DNA of 64,000 nucleotides from Durusdinium trenchii (GCA_963970005.1 CAXAMN010022851.1:266414-330413), one strand, 5' to 3'. Counted from the stretch's first letter, positions 20,102-31,239 are shown. A program made the numbers and translations. The notes: generated from the letters alone by a model not told the origin.

Positions 20102-20143
20102 AGTTCTTGGCAGGCATATCGTACTCCATATGCACTTTGCTAG

Positions 20144-20347
20144 GTGGTCAGGAGGGAGCTAAGGCTGCTGGGGGTATCCATATTCCTTCTGAAACAGGGA
20201 TTAGAGGGAGTTTCCCAACCACTTGCTAGTTGGATACTTGAAGGGCCAACTGGCCATCTTCCAACACCTTCTAATACCAAAAGTACGATGGGGCTGGACT
20301 TGTGGTTGACAGATGCAGCTGTCAAAGGGCATGCCCTTGCGAATTGA
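20144..20347 (+). CDS. Hypothetical ORF
   Basis: Sixty-seven codons with moderate coding character (GVSQPLASWILEGPTGHLPT). No ATG at the start and no strong splice signals, so it may be part of an exon. The minus strand is also open. Confidence 0.25.
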   Translation: MVRRELRLLGVSIFLLKQGLEGVSQPLASWILEGPTGHLPTPSNTKSTMGLDLWLTDAAVKGHALAN

Positions 20348-20514
20348 ACAGCGGGATAGACAACCGTGGGTAGTATATAGTCCTCGTAATTGCCCACATG
20401 TTTGGTGCAGAGATCGTCAGAATCAATTTTTGGAGACCTCCTCCCAGTAACCCCTTGTCCTGTGCAATCCTAGGTCCTAGGTGTGCAAATCGGTTTGACA
20501 CATCGATAGCTCAG

Positions 20515-20597
20515 CGCCAGAGGCTGGGTCGAAGAAGGATTGGTTCAAGGACTGGCAGTCCTTGGAGGTGTTCTTCCACCAGCGTCGGGGACCTTGA
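20515..20597 (+). CDS. Short terminal exon, hypothetical
   Basis: After a GCTCAG acceptor the frame gives EAGSKKDWFKDWQSLEVFFH and then stop at 20595. Codon bias is strong for so short a stretch and the product is charged and aromatic. Two longer + frames overlap it but look like shadows. Confidence 0.35.
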
Positions 20598-21014
20598 TGT
20601 GTTTCAATGGACGATGTGATCACCCAGTTTGACCATCCTGGGCGGTGGAGTTTTATAAATGGTTACTTTGGATTCTGACACCCTTGAAGCTAGTCGACAG
20701 GTGGCTCAGGTCTCATGGGAACATCCTGTGAATGAAGGCCTTCCTCAATTAGACTATATACTGTAGTTGGATGCTGGTACTGGAACATACTGGGAAACTT
20801 GACTAGGAGCTGCGAAGAATCTCCACTGAGAGGCCCTTTAGCCGAAGCTGGTTGTCCATCGAATGATGTGGAGTGCATGGCAGGCTCTTTGAAGTTTCAG
20901 AATGCTTCAGAGCCCCAATAAGTACCTTTCGTATCCTTTCGTTGCAAAATGTGGTGAATATGTCCATCGATTCTGTCAGCAAGTGTTAACCTACCCACAT
21001 ATGCAGAAAGGAAT

Positions 21015-21218
21015 GTGTTTGTTGGAACCTCATACGGTCCGCCGGATGTAGCTTGGAGGGCGGATGGCCATGGAGAAGAGAGGAGGGTCATGCAGTGGCA
21101 CCACATCGCCAATGCCAGGACCCGGACCGCTTTTCACCCTGGACCTGGCGCAAGCAGCCGGGGGCCCGCGGGAGTAGATGTGCTGGATGTGCACCATTTT
21201 CCCGGCAACAACTGCTGA
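21015..21218 (+). CDS. Coding-like block, strand uncertain
   Basis: Open on + (GTSYGPPDVAWRADGHGEER) and on the minus strand at 20897-21112 (VGRLTLADRIDGHIHHILQR). Both have fair codon bias and neither has clear splice sites. One strand probably carries a real exon. Confidence 0.25.
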   Translation: MFVGTSYGPPDVAWRADGHGEERRVMQWHHIANARTRTAFHPGPGASSRGPAGVDVLDVHHFPGNNC

Positions 21219-21299
21219 TGTTTGAGGGTTTGAACTTGGTATGCTGAGCCATTGAAGAGCTGGAGCAATCTTGGAAATTTTGAAATCCCTGTCTTGTTT

Positions 21300-22140
21300 G
21301 CACTTGCTTTTTCTAGAGCTCCAAATGGCAGATTGCAAGAAACTCAACAAACCTCCCGCGACACTGCTTAGGCACAACTACTTCTTGGACCGCGGGGCCA
21401 AGTGTAGCTGACATGTCAAGCTTTGTGGTCTAAGCACCGTAGATCTACAGATATGGAAGAGGCAATGCTTGGTCAATCTTGGTCAAGTGCCGCTTCGAAT
21501 GCCCCAGCTTAATAACATTTCATAGTGCTTAGTAGGTGGCATCACCGGAACAAAGCGGGAGGACCGGGGCCTAGTAGCATGCACACACACACACATCCGT
21601 AAACACGTCCTTTTGCAGCTTAGTGGCCAGGTTCATGGTGGTTTACAAGACGCCGACCATTGTGAGCACCGACCTTTTTGATCTTGAGAAGATCGGGGCC
21701 CTGGAGCATGTGGCCATATGTGGCCCTGGAGCAGCTGGTACCTGAAAGGTCCCCCAAAGAGGTCAAGGATGCCATGGGTTTTCTGGAAGAACCCTCATGA
21801 ATGCTGGGAAGATCCATGCAGTAACTAAGCTGCTAGACTGAGCCACTGAGTTGGACTGGATGTACTTCTGGCCAGCCAGCAAGTTTGTTAAACTCTTGCT
21901 GGTCTACTGCCTGATGACCTTGGCAGCTGGTACCCCTACGTAGTCAGACTCCGTGAGAGAGTCCGTGAGACAATGCCACGGGTCCATTGATCAGCTGGCC
22001 GTCTTGGACAACGCTGCCTCCCTGGCTTGAACCAGCAGGTTTGATGCACGTCTTGAGTTTGCTTTTCCCTCTTTTTCCCGAACTCCTGTGGAATGTCGCA
22101 ATGGAATCTCAACACCTTTGACATTCCATTGGGCTTGCAG
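21300..22140. other. No gene seen
   Basis: Short frames only. A CA run lies near 21581-21595. No repeat family recognised. Confidence 0.4.
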
Positions 22141-22734
22141 GAAGCCTATGGAAGTCGCAAGTGTATGAAACACGATGAAGCGGTTTCCGTGCCTTCCAGC
22201 ATCAGCGAGCCACGACTGGCCGCCCTTTCAAACACACCGTCCGTCGCCCTCCATCCATGGAGATGCAGCTGGGCTCGGAAAGGTGAAGCACATGAAAAAG
22301 CACAAGCCCTGGTTTCAACGGTACTGACATTCATGTTCCCTCATTTGTTCTTCTCGGAGGGCGAGAGACGCTCACGCATGTTTTTTTTTTTCATGTTTTG
22401 TTGTTATTGTTCTTTGATGCGCCCCCCCTGAAATATCACATGGAGTGGAACTCTTAAAGCACTGATTCTGGAGCATAGAGCATAGGCCCAGCCAGCAGAA
22501 GTGTGAAATACCGTGTGAAATCCGTAGCGCAGCCAGCAGGGTGCATTTCATTTATTTTTCTTTTGGCAGACAGACTCTACTGACCCCTCAACCACCCAGG
22601 CAGCAACACGCATCGGATTTCGGCAACACGCCGCACCTGCAGGATTCTTTACAACTCAGATGGCTCAGATGCTACGACACGACAACAGGGGATTCCTCGG
22701 GCGTTCGCCATGCCACTCTCCAGTCACAGCCTAA
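22141..22734 (+). CDS. Two-exon hypothetical gene end (22141-22282, 22574-22734)
   Basis: Exon 1 follows TTGCAG (22135-22140) and ends at a GT donor (gtgaag, 22283), leaving one base. Exon 2 follows GACAG (22573), supplies two bases to complete Asp, and runs to TAA at 22732. Sequence seen: SISEPRLAALSNTPSVALHP in exon 1; STDPSTTQAATRIGFRQHAA and TTQMAQMLRHDNRGF in exon 2. The phase agreement supports the join. The start lies upstream and was not found. No domain recognised. Confidence 0.5.
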
Positions 22735-22799
22735 AACCTGGCAACTTGGTCGCTGGCCGATGGGTTATACCCTGCAAAGTGCAAGGAATCCCCCAGTTT

Positions 22800-24300
22800 C
22801 AGGTGCACAAAGAGAGTAATTAGTGACAGCAGGTGGATCTGGAGGGAATATCGGTTTAAGTTTAACCATACCGTATTCATTGTGTTCTAGCGAATTCTAG
22901 TGGCCTTGGTATGCATCGAGTGTATGTTGGTTCTATTTTTGAATTAACCTAAGTACCACTAGACTAGATTCTTAGATGCCGTGTCGGGTGTGAGCCAACT
23001 AAGATCACATTACACTCCCTGAAATCATCATGGAATTGGATGGCCTTGATTTTGGTTGACCATTGCGCTTTTTAAAACCAAACAGTTTGTGCCATCCATC
23101 CACTTAGCATGGTTCTCTCATTGAGTAGAATCATGATTATTACTGTACATGATTTTTCCACTTCTTCCACTTCCATGATGATCATCATCATAATGATCAC
23201 AATGATAATAGCAATGATAATGGTAATGACAAATTTGCTTATACAATAATAAACAACAATAATAGTCGTAGTAGTAGGAGGCAGGAGGTGCAGTGGCTTC
23301 CAACGTGTGATGTTCCCTCCACACCATTGGGTGGGACAACTTGAGACCGAACGACTTTGTACGCCGGCCTTGGCGTACAGCCGCCAGCCGTGGCGGTGGG
23401 TGAATGGACAGAAAGACGCAAGAGCTTTTAGTTGGCTGTTGTGTGCACCTTTGGTAGCACCACTCGAATCTAAATGTGTATAATAGAGTTCTGTCGGGCG
23501 CGCCAGCCCATAGATACAAGGAGCCAAAAAAATGCAAAAGGTAGAGCAAACAAAAAACGCAAAAACAATGTAGCTGTGCGTGTTTGTCGCTTTTTTTTCA
23601 CTTTTTTCGCTTTATTTTCACATGTGTTTGTTCGCTTTATTTTAGCATTTATTTTCCATTTGTTTCGATTTGTTTCGCTTTTTTTCCTAGGAGCGTGCAG
23701 CAAATATTGCTGACGGGTAAAAGTTCTCATAAGTGCAGAAGTGGTACCAGGAAAAAGAACAAAACACATGCAAAAACAAAGCAAATTGCGCTGCCTTTGC
23801 ATTTTCATGTGCCTTTGTTTTGCATTTTTTCCCTCTTTTTGTTTTACAAAAAGAACATATTTGATGGTTGGTCATGTATGGCTGCCATTGCCCAACATAA
23901 TAATAGAGAGAGAGAGTCTCCCCAATTATTGCCAATGCTCATTGATGGTGACCGACAAACAGATTGACAAGTGAACTCCATCCAAGTTGTGGTGCTTATT
24001 GTGTTTGAAGACTACCTTCACTACCTGGCCAGTTGTGTGGTTTGATGACTCCTGATCCAACCACCCCCCCCAAAAAAAGTTGAGTGTATAGTTTTATATA
24101 GGCCTGTCCGAGAACGACTAAACCACTAGACCAAACTGGCACAGGTAGGGAGTCGGGGGCTAGACACGATCATTGCCCGGTTCAAAGGTCTATGAGGGAT
24201 AGACCTAATTGTTGGGGTTCATTACGGCTCTAAGGGCTGAACTTAGGACCAAGAACTGCTCAGTTGGCGTCCAAGTTGAACAAGCTCTGTCTCTAGTTTT
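22800..24300. other. Gene-poor region with A-rich/T-rich foldbacks
   Basis: Holds ATGATNAT-type low complexity near 23150-23275 and A-rich blocks facing T-rich blocks around 23515-23700 and 23752-23850 that could fold on themselves. Open frames here are Phe/Lys-rich artefacts of that composition. Confidence 0.5.
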
Positions 24301-24322
24301 AATGAGGGGAGCTGAGGCCGAG

Positions 24323-24511
24323 CTACCTTGACCTCAAATTCGCGGCGAACCGAGGTGATTTGGAACTGGACCTCAAGGCCACCTTCACCGACCGCAGCCC
24401 AGGTGGTTCGCCCAAGCCTCCCGCCTCGCCGATCTCGCCGTCGCCTCGACCGTCTGCGGGGCCCAGCGTCGCAGCCAGCGGGTTGCTGGGCGCGGTCAAG
24501 GAGCAGCACAG
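24323..24511 (+). CDS. GC-rich exon, Pro/Ser-rich hypothetical protein
   Basis: Starts after GCCGAG (24322) and ends at a GT donor (24512). The product has LDLKFAANRGDLELDLKATF, then a run of SPKPP, SPISPSP and related motifs, then GLLGAVKEQHR. GC content jumps sharply here compared with the flanks. It looks like a disordered linker exon. No upstream or downstream partner is identified. Confidence 0.5.
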
Positions 24512-24539
24512 GTTCAGTTGAGTGGACAAAGTATATAGA

Positions 24540-25850
24540 GCAAAAATAGAGTATATTGTATCAAACTCAACAAGTAATTAACTATATATATATAGATCTA
24601 TTTTTATTTAATCCAAGCATATATGAATATGTATACTACGTTACTTACATATACATATACATCCCCGCGGATTGAACACGGTGCGTGCGGTTGTGGCCCA
24701 AGTCATCAAGCACCCATTCATGAAACTATAGTATATCTCCTGGGCCCTTGCCTTTAGATATGTTTCTTATTGGTGTTTTATTGAAACTGCCATGTGGCCA
24801 CTATCGGCAAACTGTCTCCAAATCACCTACCAATGACGACCTGCTCTTCGGCAAAATGCTCAAGAGAGTCAACGTCTCACAACCGATGAGGATTTTTACA
24901 TATCTTTACTGTAGGATCTTTTGCACGAGTCGACCAATCGCTTAAACGGTCAAGATACCAACAGTCAATGACAAAAAGTTCAACAAGGGAGAACAAAAAG
25001 CCAATCACGACATCAAATGCAAAAGTAGCATGAACAAGTGAAACTGACAAGCAGAAAAGGACAAGTGACGCATGACATGGGCTTGAGCATACAAAAGTGC
25101 TGGTAAACAAAACGTTTAAAAACGCCAGCGGCCATTGGGTGCACAAAAGCAGCTATCAGCTCCTGCCCCTGACCCCACCCCACCTCAAACCAACACTGTT
25201 GCAAAATGAGTACGACTACACGTACGTTTTTCAAGCCGTTAGCATGTACATGTACATCTGTACGCCACACAATGCATTAGAATCCGCAACCGTCCATTTG
25301 AGGTTCACGGTATGTTCAATGTTGAGCGTGAAAACAACCTCTATGACATGGAGGTGGTGCACCCCTTTAATAACACAAATTCAGGGCCCCCACTTACAGG
25401 GCGTCAGGTGTTGATTCTACAGCGTTTTTCTCGTGTTGAATGCCTACTATTGACGTGAAAAAGTGACATGAATGTGGCATGATTTTTGCTATCATTTTTC
25501 TATCATGTTTCGCAAATGAATTGACAGGTCGTTGGATTCCAGGACGGTTCAGACTAGTCTACATGTTGTTTGCTGCTCGAGCCTGCGAGCTGGGCATATG
25601 CAAACCTTGTTGCTCCTAAGATCTCTTCAGTGATAATGCATGTCTATGCTACAAGCCACTGTGTTGCCTCTTGCATCACGCGAGAATGTAGGGTCGATTC
25701 TGCTAATTTTTCAGACGGTCAATTCTTTCATTCTAGGGTGCTCCACTTTGCTTCGTGGGTGTCGAGATGGTATGGTGGGCATCTGACCAGGAAAAGCAAT
25801 GTATCCAAAGCGGGCAGTTAGGCAGGCACTTCACGGACAGTTGACGAATG
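24540..25850. other. AT-rich stretch without supported gene
   Basis: Several short open frames on both strands and TATA-type microsatellites near 24580-24660. Nothing with clear exon structure. Confidence 0.4.
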
Positions 25851-25854
25851 CCCT

Positions 25855-25928
25855 TTGTTACTAGTAGCATCTAGTAGCCTCCTTGCTCCTAGTAGCGATG
25901 CCCTTGTTACTAGTGGCGATGCCAGGAG
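25855..25928 (+). repeat. CTAGTAGC repeat remnant
   Basis: Short degenerate run of the CTAGTAGC unit (cttgctcctagtagcgatgc and relatives). Its last CCAGGAG abuts the exon at 25929, so the repeat appears to supply that exon's splice acceptor. Confidence 0.85.
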
Positions 25929-26073
25929 TATGTCCCGGAAATCGCCCACTTGACACTTCCGCACACGGTGGCGTCTCAGTGGCAGCTGCGGCTCAGCACT
26001 GAGTCCCAGCTTGCCGCGAAGGGCAAGAATGCAGGGCAGGAGTTCCCGGTGGCTTGGCTTTGGAACGAAGCAG
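25929..26073 (+). CDS. Exon of a putative ZZ-finger gene (first seen exon)
   Basis: Begins directly after GCCAGGAG and ends at a GT donor (gtgtgg, 26074) after 48 codons plus one base: YVPEIAHLTLPHTVASQWQL, then an Ala/Lys-rich part and EFPVAWLWNEA. Codon bias is strong and the other frames are closed or poor. It is placed in the same gene as 26588 and 27478 only by strand and proximity, and at least one more exon is needed to fit the phases. Confidence 0.5.
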
Positions 26074-26587
26074 GTGTGGTATGGTGCGGTTACTTAGAGC
26101 TTATTGGAGAAAAGCAGCTTGTAACTTGCAGGTACTTTGGGAAAGGTAGGAACGTTGATATGGTTTTGGTGCCAGAAGTTGACAAATCCAAGGTCACCTG
26201 GTATGGCCGAGCACTGCTGGAGCTTTGCGGCCCTTGTGTCGCCTGGAGTTGTTGAAGGAGTAGTGGCTTTTAACAATTAGGGTACCCAACCAAGTGGGAT
26301 GGCATTATAGATCCGGATTCAAAAAACAGTCGACCTGTCTGCCCGTCCCACTGGTGTGGCTCGGGCGCTAAACATCGTCGAGCAACGTCGAAGTTGGACT
26401 GACGTCCAAGCCGGCATCGGACGGAGTTTCCCTGTGAAGCCAAGCCAGTAGAAGTTGGAACAAAGCAATCGTTGCCCGAGTCAATTATCCACTCATTCAG
26501 CGCTTGTTAAGAGGAATTTGTTGTTCTCTTTAAGAGGGCAGGAGTTGGTCAGTCGTCAACACGAACCTTGTTTTGTCTCATTGTAAG

Positions 26588-26774
26588 AGATGTGGCGACC
26601 ATCCTCATTCACGTACACATTTCCTCCTGAAGCCGCTCCCTTTTCCACCCCATCTCGGCGGTGCGATGGATCTTGAGGCCATGGAACTGGCCCCCCAGTT
26701 AAACGAGCTGGAGGCCCATCAAAGAAGTTGCCCCTACATGTGGAAGGAAGGCACTCCCAGCCGCGCGATCATCG
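26588..26774 (+). CDS. Exon resembling the C-terminal half of a ZZ zinc finger
   Basis: The sequence CKRCGDHPHSRTHFLLKPLP matches the end of ZZ-type zinc fingers, where a Cys-x2-Cys pair is followed by H-x-H-x3-HF. A helical acidic stretch (MDLEAMELAPQLNELEAHQ) follows. The first half of the finger was not found. A GT donor is possible at 26775. ZZ fingers bind zinc and usually mediate protein contacts; any role here is unknown. Confidence 0.4.
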
Positions 26775-26898
26775 GTTGTTGGGGTTTTTTTGCTGTTTTG
26801 GTGAAAGATCGATGCAGAGATCTCAAGCCACCAGCTAGGTTTGGCCCGTTCCAATTTGTGTTTTCCTGTTGTATACTTTCATACTCTATTTTTTTAAA

Positions 26899-26922
26899 CT
26901 CTCTCTCTCTCTCTCTTTTCCG
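26899..26922. repeat. (CT)n microsatellite
   Basis: Run of CT dinucleotides in a pyrimidine-rich stretch. Confidence 0.9.
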
Positions 26923-27477
26923 CCCCCTTTCTCCCTCCGTCTCTTGTGACATACCCGTGTGACATACCTCTTGTGACTTACCATGTTTCTTCACATTGTG
27001 CATTTAGAGGATAATAAATAATAACAACCTTATTTTACATGACTTTTGAGTCTGGAGGCCTCGACTCTTGACTTCAGGGTGAACATATTTTACCACCTAT
27101 GCAATCAAACAGTGCACAAGAACATGCAGCAGAAGGCGGTACAGGGTCCACTGAAGAAACGGCATCACAAGTGCAACACTTGAAGTTCAGCTAGCTGAGG
27201 TTCTCCTTGCTTTTGCATGCAAGTACAGACACATCCCCTGCTTACCTACTAGCCATATACAAGGTAACTTTCGTTCACCCTCCTGTCATCCTGTCTCAAG
27301 TGCTACAATGGTGTTCAGTTCACAGATTCACAGTATATACTTTGAGTAATGCGCATACAGATCCACAGCATTCGGCAGTATTGGTTCCTGGTGATATCCC
27401 ATCTCTACGTTTTCTAGCCAAACAGCGGACAAAAGCCTCAGAATGAGCAAGTTCTGTGCACGGCGGTGTTATTTCAG

Positions 27478-27651
27478 GTGAATTATGTCATTTCAGCCAG
27501 ACCCTTGAAGCACCCCACCGGAAGGGAGGAGTCCCACACCCATCGAGGTGGACATTTGCCAGCCATGTTGGAGCAGTGCTGCATGATGCTAGCAAAGGCC
27601 AGTCAAGTAGCTGAAGCGGTCTCCATAGCGCTGACGAGCTCAGACGCCTGA
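27478..27651 (+). CDS. Terminal exon, hypothetical
   Basis: Follows TTTCAG (27477) in phase 0 and runs 58 codons including the stop at 27649. It ends with MLEQCCMMLAKASQVAEAVS, an amphipathic helix. It may end the gene begun at 25929. The + strand shows better bias than the minus. Confidence 0.45.
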   Translation: MNYVISARPLKHPTGREESHTHRGGHLPAMLEQCCMMLAKASQVAEAVSIALTSSDA

Positions 27652-27778
27652 CGATGCGGGCGATGTGCTGGCGAGGGTTTGGGTTGAGGGGTCAGTGGGA
27701 AGCACAGAGTTTCCGTGTTTTTTGTTTTTAAATATTTTCTGATCTTTTGATATATCTTGTGCCGCCCACCATCAAACG

Positions 27779-28003
27779 ATGAACAAACAGGTGGTTTGCC
27801 ATTTGTATAACGGTCTTTTGTGTATTTTGCTTGAAGAATGTGAAGAACTGGGGTTGCGTGAGGGTTTCAATCAAGAGCATGTTCAACGAACACCAACCAG
27901 ACGTTTGCCTCCCATGTCCACTCTGATCTTAAACGACCTATCACGTCATGTCTTGAAAGATCAACGCAAACCATCACAACACATAGTAAAACAGCGTAAA
28001 TAG
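27779..28003 (+). CDS. Hypothetical ATG-started ORF
   Basis: ATG at 27779 opens 74 codons (VVCHLYNGLLCILLEECEEL, then a basic tail). Third-position bias is weaker than in nearby exons and the end runs into a 12-bp tandem repeat (AGAGTAAATAGC, about 27993-28034), so coding status is doubtful. Confidence 0.25.
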   Translation: MNKQVVCHLYNGLLCILLEECEELGLREGFNQEHVQRTPTRRLPPMSTLILNDLSRHVLKDQRKPSQHIVKQRK

Positions 28004-28074
28004 CAGAGTAAATAGCAGAGTAAATAGCAGAGTCACTTTATTGTCTATCAAGATCATCACAAACCCGTGGGCAG

Positions 28075-28242
28075 TGGGCCCTTGGGAGCCTACTTGGGGT
28101 GCCCAAGGAGCCGTTGGCCGAGTCGGTGCTGGTCACCACGCTGCGGACCGTGCGAGCGAAGTGCTTCCGAGCCAACTACCAGGAGCATCCTGGCAGCATT
28201 CCGAGAAAGTTGGGGCGGTCGGTGGTGAGAAGGAACAACTAG
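28075..28242 (+). CDS. Terminal exon ending inside the CTAGTAGC array
   Basis: After GGGCAG (28074) the frame gives LGVPKEPLAESVLVTTLRTV, then RAKCFRANYQEHPGS and a basic end. It stops at TAG 28240-28242, which is the first CTAGTAG of the repeat array. Codon bias is very strong. No domain recognised. The start lies upstream and no partner exon was identified. Confidence 0.5.
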   Translation, partial: WALGSLLGVPKEPLAESVLVTTLRTVRAKCFRANYQEHPGSIPRKLGRSVVRRNN

Positions 28243-29455
28243 TAGCTACTTGCTCCTAGCAGTACGGCCCAGGAGCCCCTAGTAGCGTCCTTGCTCCTAG
28301 CAGTACGGCCCAGGAGCCCCTAGTAACGTCCTTGCTCCTAGCAGTACGGCCAGGAGCCCCTAATGGCATCCTTGCTCCTAGTAGTACGGCCAGGAGCCCC
28401 TAGTAGCGTCCTTGCTCCTAGTAGCGATGCCAGGAGCCCCTAGTAGCTACTTGCTCCTAGCAGTACGGCCCAGGAGCCCCTAGTAGCGTCCTTGCTCCTA
28501 GCAGTACGGCCAGGAGCCCCTAATAGCATCCTTGCTCCTAGTAGTACGGCCAGGAGCCCCTAGTAGCGTCCTTGCTCCTAGTAGCGATGCCAGGAGCCCC
28601 TAGTCGCTACTTGCTCCTAGTAGTACGGCCAGGAGCCCCTAATAGCATCCTTGCTCNNNNNNNNNNNNNNNNNNNNNNNNNNNNNNNNNNNNNNNNNNNN
28701 NNNNNNNNNNNNNNNNNNNNNNNNNNNNNNNNNNNNNNNNNNNNNNNNNNNNNNNNNNNNNNNNNNNNNNNNNNNNNNNNNNNNNNNNNNNNNNNNNNNN
28801 NNNNNNNNNNNNNNNNNNNNNNNNNNNNNNNNNNNNNNNNNNNNNNNNNNNNNNNNNNNNNNNNNNNNNNNNNNNNNNNNNNNNNNNNNNNNNNNNNNNN
28901 NNNNNNNNNNNNNNNNNNNNNNNNNNNNNNNNNNNNNNNNNNNNNNNNNNNNNNNNNNNNNNNNNNNNNNNNNNNNNNNNNNNNNNNNNNNNNNNNNNNN
29001 NNNNNNNNNNNNNNNNNNNNNNNNNNNNNNNNNNNNNNNNNNNNNNNNNNNNNNNNNNNNNNNNNNNNNNNNNNNNNNNNNNNNNNNNNNNNNNNNNNNN
29101 NNNNNNNNNNNNNNNNNNNNNNNNNNNNNNNNNNNNNNNNNNNNNNNNNNNNNNNNNNNNNNNNNNNNNNNNNNNNNNNNNNNNNNNNNNNNNNNNNNNN
29201 NNNNNNNNNNNNNNNNNNNNNNNNNNNNNNNNNNNNNNNNNNNNNNNNNNNNNNNNNNNNNNNNNNNNNNNNNNNNNNNNNNNNNNNNNNNNNNNNNNNN
29301 NNNNNNNNNNNNNNNNNNNNNNNNNNNNNNNNNNNNNNNNNNNNNNNNNNNNNNNNNNNNNNNNNNNNNNNNNNNNNNNNNNNTAGTAGCTACTTGCTCC
29401 TAGTAGTACGGCCAGGAGCCCCTAGTAGCTTCTTGTTGCTAGTAGCTACTTGCTC
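28237..29455 (+). repeat. Large CTAGTAGC array (39-41 bp units) with assembly gap
   Basis: At least ten visible units of about 40 bp before the gap and two after it. Bases 28657-29383 are N (727 positions), so true length is unknown. The unit is caggagcccctagtagcgt + ccttgctcctagtagtacgg with small variants. It contains GGAGC/GCTCC inverted pairs that could form hairpins. Confidence 0.95.
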
Positions 29456-29556
29456 CAACGAAGCAAATAGCATGGGACGCACCAAATCTCTTTTTGTGTT
29501 ATTGTTGGTTTCATCCTGTGAACTGGCTTTGTGAGCAAATTACCCCTTTGGCCCAG

Positions 29557-29676
29557 AATGATCCCACTTATGAACTACTGGACAACAAGGTGCTTTTTGG
29601 CCTCAATCCGGCCTCGAACATTGTTCTCTCGGAGTCTTGGATCACCTTTGGGTTCTTGGACGACCACCTACTGTAG
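29557..29676 (+). CDS. Terminal exon, hypothetical
   Basis: Follows GGCCCAG (29556) and reads NDPTYELLDNKVLFGLNPAS, then ESWITFGFLDDHLL and stop. It has good codon bias and an acidic, aromatic end. The minus strand is open for 202 codons across 30176-29568, so strand is not certain. Confidence 0.4.
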   Translation, partial: NDPTYELLDNKVLFGLNPASNIVLSESWITFGFLDDHLL

Positions 29677-29827
29677 CCGACTGGCTCAACCACCACCAAC
29701 CCCTGGTTCAATCCCTGCCTAGGCAAGAAAAACACGTGGCAAACAATCAACAGCTGCTGCTTCCAACTTCTGGCTGGGACCAGCAAAACCACATCAGTGA
29801 GAAACATTGAATAGAAAGAACGCTCAG

Positions 29828-30199
29828 GCCTTCCATCCAAGCCTGTTTGGAGTGCGGCACGCCTGAAGAAGCAGTGGCCATCGCCCAGGCAAAGCATTTT
29901 TCTCGGCCGGGCAAGGAAGCACGTGGATTTTCCTGGGAACGGCTTCAGTTTTATGTATCGGGTCCAGGTACTGTCCACAATTCTTTCATGTGGGTTCTTG
30001 CCCCTTGGAGGGAGGCTGCCCCACCAGATCTCCAACGTGTGAAACATTCCCCTTGGGGGTTGGTTCCCGAAGACCCGAGCTGATTGTATACTCAACGTGT
30101 TCCGCTCTCGAGCCGTGCTTGGCACCCAAGCTGTCCGACCCTGGTCCGACCCCTCATTTCCCAGCACCCTTTCCACAGAGAGAGCTGGTGGACGTCTAG
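29828..30199 (+). CDS. Two-exon hypothetical fragment (29828-29967, 30015-30199)
   Basis: Exon 1 follows GCTCAG and ends at a GT donor (29968). It includes ACLECGTPEEAVAIAQAKHF and GFSWERLQFYVSG. A 47-nt intron ends in GGGAG, and exon 2 continues in phase with a Cys/Pro-rich sequence to TAG at 30197. Exon 1 is well supported; exon 2 overlaps another plausible frame. The C-x2-C near the start could be half of a metal site. No family recognised. Confidence 0.45.
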
Positions 30200-30209
30200 A
30201 GTTCTCCAG

Positions 30210-30382
30210 CTTCCATCATCCTGGCCCAGCCCACCGCCGGTCGTCCGGTCGTCCAGGTGGCCTTGGCACTGCTGCAAGGCTCCGGCGCAGCGTGGGGGGC
30301 CCCCAGCGTGTTCGATGGTGCCCCAGGGCCTTGGGGATCGGTACTGATGGGATGGATCCTGTGGGTGGACACGTGGTGCTGA
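30210..30382 (+). CDS. Hypothetical hydrophobic exon
   Basis: After TCTCCAG (30209) the frame gives SIILAQPTAGRPVVQVALAL, a Gly/Ala/Trp-rich middle and a hydrophobic WILWVDTWC end before TGA at 30380. It has strong GC3 and a possible membrane segment. Two other + frames overlap but are basic and less protein-like. Confidence 0.4.
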
Positions 30383-30890
30383 CATCAGGTGCTGCCACCG
30401 TGGAAAGCACTGTTTTTTCGCACATGGTAACCATGGTAACGGTAAATCCGTGTAGATCCCTATGTCCTATGTTGACATTTTTTTGACTCACTGCCAGATG
30501 AAAATCTCAGCCACCGGTGGGCTATCTATTGTTATTTGTCAGCGGCTTCCGCCCCAGTTCAAGTGCAAGGGCGTAAGTACATGGCTGAGAGTGGAACACA
30601 CCAAGCACCAACCGCAGCTGGCAGTCAAAAATAAATTCGTAGTGTCCCGAACGGCTAAATGGCCACACCTGGAAGACCAAGCTCCTGCACTAACCGATTC
30701 GTCATTTTCATTTCCCATTGAATTGTAAGATTCAGCCAACAATGACATTGATCTTACCCCCTGCACTCAGACAGGCATCCTGTATATTCCACTGCTCAAA
30801 TGCTTCACATGCCTTTGCTTGGAAGATAAGACATGATCCCGCTAACATCGGCTTGTTCATGTTCTTGAACCGTTGTGACGTTGCCCTTGT

Positions 30891-31031
30891 CTCCAGCACT
30901 CCACTTTCGCCGAGGTGTTCCACTGCACCCCCACTGACCTCGCTGAGGCTGGGAACAGCTTTGCGCACAGCGCCTGGGGCTGCCTTGGTGCGGGGCGCTT
31001 TGGAAGAGCAGCCGCCTGGCGTGGTGGAGAC
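30891..31031 (-). CDS. Coding-like GC-rich block, strand uncertain
   Basis: On the minus strand, after CCGAAG, the frame reads TTPGGCSSKAPRTKAAPGAV and SLSEVSGGAVEHLGESG with very high GC3. On the + strand the same block has CAG and GT borders (about 30898-31037) and reads LTSLRLGTALRTAPGAAL. One strand carries an exon; I lean minus on codon bias. Confidence 0.35.
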
Positions 31032-31239
31032 CTTCGGTGTCAGACATGGAATGATGCAGACTCGTGACCAAACTTTGACATGTCCCATTGACAACAAATA
31101 CCAGCGTAGACCCCAAACAGTTTGAAGCTTCCGTGTGTGTGCGTGTTGACACATAACATAGCTAGTATACACATGTTTTTGTACAACAACAGCGCTGCCG
31201 TCGATCTCCCATCATCCAGCATGAAACATTAATGTCAAG

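Noticed and set aside
28572-29534. 320-codon open frame across the gap
   Set aside because: It is created by runs of N and the CTAGTAGC repeat.
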